A stretch of 23,645 nt of DNA. Source: JBLHKS01 sp047620505 (lineage in GTDB: Bacteria > Verrucomicrobiota > Verrucomicrobiia > Verrucomicrobiales > DEV007). The position numbers and the translations under genes are program-made. Position 1 is the first letter of the stretch, and every line of letters begins with the position of its first letter. Positions 18,627 to 23,645 of this stretch are shown here, piece after piece. Under the pieces are notes generated by a model, which saw only the letters and a program-made list of their open reading frames with translations, was not told the DNA's origin and did no database searches. The stretch lies in contig JBLHKS010000114.1 of the NCBI GenBank assembly GCA_047620505.1, forward strand, positions 1 to 23,645, in the 5' to 3' direction.

Positions 18627-19038
18627 GGGCGACGAATTTGAGGCTCTAGTGGCCCGTCAATATTGAGTTGAGCGATTAATTTCTGGGTGAATAGCGGGTA
18701 GTTGCCATGAGTGAACGGCAACGCCGTTCCGTATCAAAGCCCGGGGTTGCCGGAACGAAGAGGAGGCTACCCCGGGACTCGAACCTGAGATTGAATCAAG
18801 GCTGAAAGTCTTGTGGAAGATTTCGGATCGCCTTCAGCGATCAGAATTGAGGTCGTTCGGAATGTCCCAAGGTAGCGTCGCTTCGCTTTGGCAACCTTGG
18901 GCTAAATTACGAAACGGCTTTGCCGTAAAAAGGCCTGACTCAAGGCGATGTCTTCACGCAGCCATCGGTCAATTGCGTGAAAGCCTCCGGCTTCAGTTTT
19001 ATCAATTTCCCATCCATCATCTCAATGTTGACGATCCA
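18627..19038. other. Convergent intergenic region with second structured repeat
   Basis: This 412-bp gap separates the convergent lyase and esterase genes. It holds repeat copy B (18713-18926) and a weak hairpin at about 18979-18995 (GAAAGCC-tcc-GGCTTC with one bulge) followed by AGTTTT, which may end the plus-strand transcript. Nothing else is recognisable. The short ORFs crossing it are repeat sequence. Confidence 0.75.
18713..18926. repeat. Structured intergenic repeat, copy B (inverted relative to copy A)
   Basis: The hairpins, in order, are GAACGGC-aac-GCCGTTC (18713-18729), CCCGGGGT (18740-18747) with ACCCCGGG (18769-18776), CCCAAGGT (18866-18873) with ACCTTGGG (18894-18901), and ACGGC-ttt-GCCGT (18914-18926). 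A further hairpin, GATCGC-cttca-GCGATC, lies between the second and third. Length is 214 bp against 215 for copy A. The second stem differs from copy A by a T-A to C-G pair change that keeps the pairing. Confidence 0.75.
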
Positions 19039-21132
19039 CTAATCCTCCTTCGGCTTTTCGGCCATCGGCTTTCGAAGCTGGACTCGACCGTCCTCAGGGG
19101 CTGACTCACTAAGGTAAGCCCACGCATTTTCATCAGCGGTGTAGATTCGAAGTTTCGACCGCTGAGCGGCCATCGCTGCGGCTTGCGGCATGTCGAGAAA
19201 CCTCAGCACGTTCAAGTACGCCGGACCATCGAGATGAGACGTCGGCAGGCGATGGAGATCGAGCGTCGCAACCGGCTTGTCGACAAAGAGCGAAGCGTAA
19301 AGCGCATTCCCAGCCATGTCGCCCGCAGCCTGCATCCAGAGCGGCGTGTCCTCAACGCCGTGAACGCGCAACGCTCGGATCGCCTGACGAATATCAAAAA
19401 CGCGCTGTCCGTCGCGAGTCTGGCCGACGAGAACGAAACGCCGACGAATCTGGGTTTGCTTACGTTTGCTGTCAGGCCACGCGTTTGGTCCGATGCCACG
19501 CGGACATAGATAGGCCATTCCCCATTCAAAACTCTCATGCATTTGCTTCTCCGCATCGAGCTGCTCCGCGTCCGTTTCCGGCAGATCGACACCCGGGAAA
19601 GCGTCAGGAAACTGCGTGGGAATTCCTTTAATAAAATCGTTCCAATCATCGTGGTCGAGCACGTTGAGAACCACGAGTTGCAACTCTTCCAGCTTCACGC
19701 CGTCGCGGTGGACGAGGTAGAGCGGGCAGGTGACGTCCGGCTCGGTCGTTAGCTCGAACGCCTCCAGATGAAGGCCGTCTTTCGAGCTCGAATGCGTCTG
19801 CTTCAACAACGGCTCGGCCTCGTCATTCCAGTTGAGAAAAACCTTTTCCTTCAGCGCGGCCATCCACGTTTCGCTGTCCTTCGGCTGCATCGGCGCGGTC
19901 GGCTCAGGAGCGAGCGGGACGAAAGATTCATCGATCGTCGTGTTCAATTCGTCCTCCGGCAGCTGCTGGAAAACTTTCAGCTCCTGCGGCTCAAAAAAAG
20001 GCGTCGCGGCCAACGAATACGTGTCCTTCAACGCGGTGCCTTTGAAGTGCCGGTTGAACCAATGAAAAGCCGAAGTCCGCAGCGGTTGTGTGTCCGTGTG
20101 AGGGCCTTCCTCGATGTTAAGCCCGATCGCTTTCGGGCCTTCGTGAAGCTCGTAGATTCGCCGAGCTTGATTGTAGACATCGACGACGCCATCGAGCGGG
20201 AAAATCCGATCGTTGTCCGTGTTCGAAATCAAAAGCGGGCGCGGCGCGACTAACGCGGCGAGCTGGCCGTAATCCCAGGCGTAGGTGTTGACCTGAAACA
20301 TACAATCGCAGTGACCCTCGACGCAGCCGTCGATCACGTGGTTGCGCAGCGACGCGATTCCCGCCACCGGCACGGCGCATTTGATCCGCTCATCGATCGT
20401 CGAAATCCACCAGCTGTAGGCCCCGCCGCCGCTCCGCCCGGTCACGCCGAGCTTTTCGCCGTCGATCTCCGGCCGCGATTGAAGATAATCGAGCGCCCTG
20501 ACACAATTCCAGGCTTCGACGCCCGCCGACGTGTAGCCGCGCGAAATCCACGACCAACGATCATACTTATAAGTGCCGTGGTGGATCCCCTCGATCTCGC
20601 CCATTTGAAGCGTGTCAATCGTCAAACACGCGTAGCCGTTTTGCGCGAACCAGGCTCCGTGATGATGGTAGCTCGTCTTGTTTCCGTAGCTGACGCCGTC
20701 GATCACTTTCGAACCGTGACCGCAAACGTAGAGAATCGCAGGGACCTTGCCCTTGGGATTTTTCGGCAGGTAGAGGTTTCCGGTTACGTAGAGCCCGGGC
20801 CGAGATTGGAAATGCAGATTTTCGACTGTGAAGCCGAGCTGCTCGCGTTCGATTTTTCTCGTGACCGTCGCCTTGAGATCGGTCTTTTCCGGCATCGGGT
20901 CGAGCCCGAGCATCTCCAGCAGCTGCTGGCGGAGTTTCGGCGCTGTGGCCTGCCAATCGGCGAGAGTCTCGATCCCCGCCATCGGATTTTCGAGCTCGGC
21001 GACTCGACGCTCAAAATAACGCTCAAGCTCGTCATTACCGAGATCATTCCACGGCAGCGGCTTCGGATTCTGGGCGGTTGCGGAAAACGGCGCGAGAGCA
21101 CCAAGGATAAAAAAAATGAGGACGCGATTCAT
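19039..21132 (-). CDS. Exported alpha/beta-hydrolase (acetyl xylan esterase-like), two hydrolase-like halves
   Basis: The 697-residue product starts at 21132 with a signal peptide (MNRVLIFFILGALAPFSATAQ) and GAGGG 4-8 bases upstream is approximated by GAGGG. A longer ORF from 21222 would overlap the upstream gene and bury the signal. The first half (about 100-365) is an alpha/beta-hydrolase with nucleophile elbow GRSGG (Ser234), acid candidates D306/D308 in NTDNDRIFP, and His345 in EEGPHTDT. AILYVCGHG and HHHGAWFAQNGYACLTIDT are typical of the acetyl xylan esterase/dienelactone hydrolase group. The second half (about 455-670) looks like a degenerate hydrolase fold: at the nucleophile position it has GDMAG (604-608), with no Ser. 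A role in deacylating polysaccharides taken up or degraded outside the cell is likely. It follows the PSCyt1 gene by 43 bp. Confidence 0.8.
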   Translation of the reverse strand: MNRVLIFFILGALAPFSATAQNPKPLPWNDLGNDELERYFERRVAELENPMAGIETLADWQATAPKLRQQLLEMLGLDPMPEKTDLKATVTRKIEREQLGFTVENLHFQSRPGLYVTGNLYLPKNPKGKVPAILYVCGHGSKVIDGVSYGNKTSYHHHGAWFAQNGYACLTIDTLQMGEIEGIHHGTYKYDRWSWISRGYTSAGVEAWNCVRALDYLQSRPEIDGEKLGVTGRSGGGAYSWWISTIDERIKCAVPVAGIASLRNHVIDGCVEGHCDCMFQVNTYAWDYGQLAALVAPRPLLISNTDNDRIFPLDGVVDVYNQARRIYELHEGPKAIGLNIEEGPHTDTQPLRTSAFHWFNRHFKGTALKDTYSLAATPFFEPQELKVFQQLPEDELNTTIDESFVPLAPEPTAPMQPKDSETWMAALKEKVFLNWNDEAEPLLKQTHSSSKDGLHLEAFELTTEPDVTCPLYLVHRDGVKLEELQLVVLNVLDHDDWNDFIKGIPTQFPDAFPGVDLPETDAEQLDAEKQMHESFEWGMAYLCPRGIGPNAWPDSKRKQTQIRRRFVLVGQTRDGQRVFDIRQAIRALRVHGVEDTPLWMQAAGDMAGNALYASLFVDKPVATLDLHRLPTSHLDGPAYLNVLRFLDMPQAAAMAAQRSKLRIYTADENAWAYLSESAPEDGRVQLRKPMAEKPKED

Positions 21133-21175
21133 CACGCCCTCACTTGATCGAATTCCTGAAGCGGAAGCAAGCTCC

Positions 21176-21766
21176 TTATTCCGTCTTCGTCGCAGCCGCC
21201 GCCAGGGCCTTTGCCAACTCAATGCTCTCCGCGTTGAACATTTTCGCCGCGAACGATTTCTCCGCCCCGGCCTCTGATTTTAGAACAACGTTAGAACCTT
21301 CAACCCGGACAAAATAAGCCGGAATTTTCGTGTTTCCGTCCGCGCTCACCCAAGTGTGCAGCGCCTTCAGATCCGGAGCGGCTGGCGCGGCGACTTCCAT
21401 TTTTTCAAAACTCGCACCTTCCTTGACCCACGCTTCAATCAGCGCGATTTCGCCGCTCTTCAGCGGCTGGTTTTTGTTCGGTCCAGGGCGCGGCATCCGA
21501 TCTTCTTCTTCGTGAGCGAGCTTGAGCACCTCGACGAAACGGCTCTCTTCCGGCTTGCCGGGAACGATGAAACCTTCGGCACCGATCACGGCTGAAAATT
21601 TATCTTCGATGTCCATTCGGATATCGCGTTTCGCTTTCGGGCCGCCATGGCACTCGTAGCAATTTGTGCGCAGTATCGGTTTGATCTGGGTTTCATAATC
21701 GACCGCAAAAGTCGCTGCCGGAAGGGCGAGCAACGCGGTTGAGGCAATCAAGAGGGTAGACTTCAT
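21176..21766 (-). CDS. Exported PSCyt1-type c-type cytochrome with SHD1-like C-terminal domain
   Basis: The 196-residue product starts at MKSTLLIASTALLALPAATFA (ATG at 21766), a good signal peptide; the longer frame has no support. A haem-binding CYECH (36-40) sits in the planctomycete cytochrome C (PSCyt1) context YETQIKPILRTNCYECHGG. RMPRPGP (90-96) supplies the likely second iron ligand, Met91. Residues about 136-188 (LHTWVSADGNTKIPAYFVRV and onward) resemble the SHD1 domain, usually found in planctomycete and verrucomicrobial surface proteins. The protein should be periplasmic. It is followed 43 bp later by the esterase on the same strand, so they may form an operon. Electron transfer or haem-mediated assembly are both possible. 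Confidence 0.85.
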   Translation of the reverse strand: MKSTLLIASTALLALPAATFAVDYETQIKPILRTNCYECHGGPKAKRDIRMDIEDKFSAVIGAEGFIVPGKPEESRFVEVLKLAHEEEDRMPRPGPNKNQPLKSGEIALIEAWVKEGASFEKMEVAAPAAPDLKALHTWVSADGNTKIPAYFVRVEGSNVVLKSEAGAEKSFAAKMFNAESIELAKALAAAATKTE

Positions 21767-21847
21767 GGGCTGCAATTTGTAGGCCGATTGGACGCAGGTG
21801 TCCAGTTTGGATTCGAAATTGTCCAAGGCCGCGCGAAGTTGGCGAAA

Positions 21848-22633
21848 ATGGACTTCAGCGACCTTTTTCCAGACGGCGACTACCGGTTCAGCATGGGCCT
21901 GCGCCGTCGTCAGCTGCCGGAGTTTTTTTCCGCTTCTGATCAGCAACTACTGGACGAGCGCGCGTGCTGGCTGGGCGAAAATCCAGATCGGCATGCGGCG
22001 GTTCTGGACGGCGGAGTTGCGCTTCTGGAAGAGGCGGCGGAGCTCGCGAAAACCTGGGGAACGCCGATTGAATCCGCGTCAAATCCGCTGGCGCGTTGCA
22101 TCGAATTGGGACGCCGATGGGAGCCGGATTTCCTGCTTCTCAACCAGGATCTCGAACTCCAGGCCGGTTGCGTCTGCTTTCCTTCGGCTTGGGATTTCGA
22201 GGAAAAAATGGGCCGGCCGCTCGATTGGATCCATTCCGTCGTGCCCGGCTTAAACGCGGCGATCGGGCCAAAAATCAAGGCGCTATTGAAGAGTTTGCGG
22301 CCAGGTTTTTCGTGGGAACGCGCAAATTGGGGACTCGCCCGCTCGCCGGAATTGAACCTCCATCCCAAGCGGAAACTCCCGCGTCTCGACGAGTCAGTCA
22401 GCCTCGAAGAAGTCTGGTTTCGAGTCGAGCGACAGGCCTTGGTCGCGCTTCCAGAAACGAACGGAATCCTCTTCGGCATCCGCCTTGAAATCTGCTCACT
22501 GGCTGAGTTTCGAAAGAAGGACGCAAACCGAATTGGACTTCGAAGCGCGCTGGAAACGATGCCCGAGCCGATGGCCGAATACAAAAACGTCGCGACGGCT
22601 CGCCAGCAGCTGCTGAGTTTTCTAGCCGATTGA
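21848..22633 (+). CDS. Haem-dependent oxidative N-demethylase family protein (DUF3445)
   Basis: The 261-residue protein matches the DUF3445/HDOD family, haem proteins that remove methyl groups from amines with oxygen. The diagnostic stretch is FPSAWDFEEKMGRPLDWIHS (111-130), followed by VVPGLN, then LHPKRKLPR (171-179), VWFRVERQAL and LPETNGILFGIR (201-212). No signal peptide is present, so it is cytosolic. The ATG at 21848 is preferred over a TTG at 21788, whose extra residues fall outside the family; neither has a Shine-Dalgarno sequence. It is divergent from the PSCyt1 gene (81 bp apart). Its stop codon directly abuts the stop of the DUF1592-type gene on the other strand. A methylated amine substrate is likely, but it is not identifiable here. 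Confidence 0.85.
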   Translation: MDFSDLFPDGDYRFSMGLRRRQLPEFFSASDQQLLDERACWLGENPDRHAAVLDGGVALLEEAAELAKTWGTPIESASNPLARCIELGRRWEPDFLLLNQDLELQAGCVCFPSAWDFEEKMGRPLDWIHSVVPGLNAAIGPKIKALLKSLRPGFSWERANWGLARSPELNLHPKRKLPRLDESVSLEEVWFRVERQALVALPETNGILFGIRLEICSLAEFRKKDANRIGLRSALETMPEPMAEYKNVATARQQLLSFLAD

Positions 22634-23645
22634 TCAGTCGGCTTTCTGCTTCGGATTCGACTGGTTTCGAAAAGGCTCGCTCAGCACGATTTGCTTGATC
22701 AAATCCTGCATCGCGTAGTCGACATTCGTGGTTTCAGCCACGATTCGATCCAAAGCGATCGAGTCCGCCGCGGTCGTCTCGCGACCAAGCGCGTAGGCTA
22801 ACAAATGTCCGGCGAAAGCGCGCGCGAACCGATCTTTCTCCGCCAGGAGCGCGTCTTTGAATTCGATCACGTTCATGAACTCGTGCTTGCGGAAAAGCAC
22901 GCCGCTCGAATCGACCTCACGGCCGTTCTCGTACGACTCGCGCCAGAGACCAGTCGGCCCGAAATTCTCCATCGCGAACCCTAACGGATCAATCTGTTCG
23001 TGACAGCCGGCACAGCTGGCGTTTTCGCGATGAAGGGCGAGCCGTTCGCGCAAAGTCAGTTTCTCAAGATCCTCGCCATCCTCATTCAGCGGCGGCACGT
23101 CGGCAGGCGGCGGCTCAGGCGGGTCGTTGAAAATCACGTTCGCGATCCAGGCTCCTCGCGTGATCGGCTGAGTTCGATTGGGGCCCGACGTCATCGTCAT
23201 CACGGCCGCATTCGTGATCACCCCACCCTGCCGACGATCCTCGACTGGCACGCGGTTGAACTCGATCGCCGTGACCGCATTTCTGCCGCCCTTTCCATCT
23301 CGATACCAGTTTTCGAGCAGCGAACTGCGATAGCTGAAGTCCGAATCGATCAGCTGGATAATCGACTGGTTTTCGATCAGGATCGTCTCGAAAAGCAGGA
23401 GCGGTTCGAGCATCATGTGCATGCTCGCGCGGTATTTTGAGAAGAAGAATTTTGGAAATCGATCCTTGTCAGGCACCGAGGAAACGATGCGCTCGAGCTG
23501 AAGCCACTGGGCCGGAAAACTGTCGCAGAATCGTTTGAGCTTGCGATCGTGAAGCATTCGATCGACTTGCGCGGTCAGCAGATCTGGTTTGGCGAGTTTG
23601 CCAGCAGCTGCTGCGTCGAAAAGCGACTGGTCCGGGATGCTTCCC
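22634..23645 (-). CDS. DUF1592/DUF1588/DUF1585 domain protein, 5' end outside the window
   Basis: This is the C-terminal third or so of a planctomycete/verrucomicrobial cytochrome-associated protein. An internal Met at 23557 is not the start: the frame stays open to the right edge and the extra 29 codons (IPDQSLFDAAAAGKL, then LLTAQVDRM) match DUF1592. The haem motif CAGCH, in the context CAGCHEQIDPLGFAMENF, is the DUF1588 hallmark. The LLAYALGRETTAAD segment and the end IVLSEPFRNQ are DUF1585. Complete members are usually 700-1000 residues, have an N-terminal PSCyt1 region and pair with a DUF1552 protein. Here the 3' neighbour is a convergent N-demethylase gene instead, with no bases between the two stop codons. 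An exported location is expected but the signal lies outside the window. Confidence 0.9.
   Translation of the reverse strand, partial: GSIPDQSLFDAAAAGKLAKPDLLTAQVDRMLHDRKLKRFCDSFPAQWLQLERIVSSVPDKDRFPKFFFSKYRASMHMMLEPLLLFETILIENQSIIQLIDSDFSYRSSLLENWYRDGKGGRNAVTAIEFNRVPVEDRRQGGVITNAAVMTMTSGPNRTQPITRGAWIANVIFNDPPEPPPADVPPLNEDGEDLEKLTLRERLALHRENASCAGCHEQIDPLGFAMENFGPTGLWRESYENGREVDSSGVLFRKHEFMNVIEFKDALLAEKDRFARAFAGHLLAYALGRETTAADSIALDRIVAETTNVDYAMQDLIKQIVLSEPFRNQSNPKQKAD

Noticed and set aside
18811..19104. 97-codon ORF in the 18.6-19.0 kb gap
   Set aside because: It combines repeat B sequence with the 3' end of the esterase read antisense, so it is not a gene.

Overview
This 23.6 kb window is chromosomal DNA of moderately high GC content, most likely from a member of the Verrucomicrobiota or a close PVC relative. 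The evidence is the combination of gene families: DUF1501 and DUF1552 Tat-exported proteins, a DUF1592/DUF1588-type cytochrome protein, a PSCyt1 haem protein, Tat-exported Gfo/Idh/MocA oxidoreductases, a Rho factor with a very long low-complexity N-terminus, a cytidylate kinase fused to a PlsC acyltransferase, and a small Lys/Ala-rich protein. Very few genes have a recognisable Shine-Dalgarno sequence.

Layout, left to right. (1) 171-605: a DenV-like pyrimidine dimer glycosylase, convergent with a DUF1501 protein. (2) 623-5336: the DUF1501 protein, divergent from a first Gfo/Idh/MocA oxidoreductase; after a 487-bp gap with two terminators and a 215-bp structured repeat comes a second, convergent oxidoreductase. 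(3) 5437-11595, all on the minus strand: YebC-type regulator, Rho, a DUF4112 membrane protein, AroA and the Cmk-PlsC fusion. AroA and Cmk-PlsC overlap by ATGA. (4) 12067-15585, plus strand: Lys/Ala-rich protein, NYN ribonuclease, SNF2-family ATPase. (5) 15643-18626, plus strand: a DUF1552 protein overlapping (GTGA) a PL6 polysaccharide lyase with a golvesin-like C-terminal domain. (6) 18627-19038: a second, inverted copy of the structured repeat. (7) 19039-21766, minus strand: a PSCyt1-SHD1 haem protein followed by a large exported esterase. (8) 21848-22633, plus strand: a haem-dependent oxidative N-demethylase family protein, whose stop codon abuts that of a DUF1592-type protein running off the right end.

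The housekeeping block (aromatic amino acids, CMP phosphorylation and lipid acylation, transcription termination, translation or transcription control) lies beside an exported saccharide-catabolism set: lyase, esterase, dehydrogenases, and the DUF1501/1552/1592/PSCyt1 proteins typical of Planctomycetota and Verrucomicrobiota.

The strongest unexplained signals are in the DNA itself. First, a 12-bp palindrome, CAGCAGCTGCTG, occurs 11 times, and its 8-bp core GCAGCTGC occurs 19 times. The copies use two different reading frames and one lies between genes, which resembles the highly iterated palindromes of cyanobacteria. Second, a roughly 215-bp multi-hairpin element occurs twice in inverted orientation, each time between two convergent genes, with a compensatory base-pair change between the copies.
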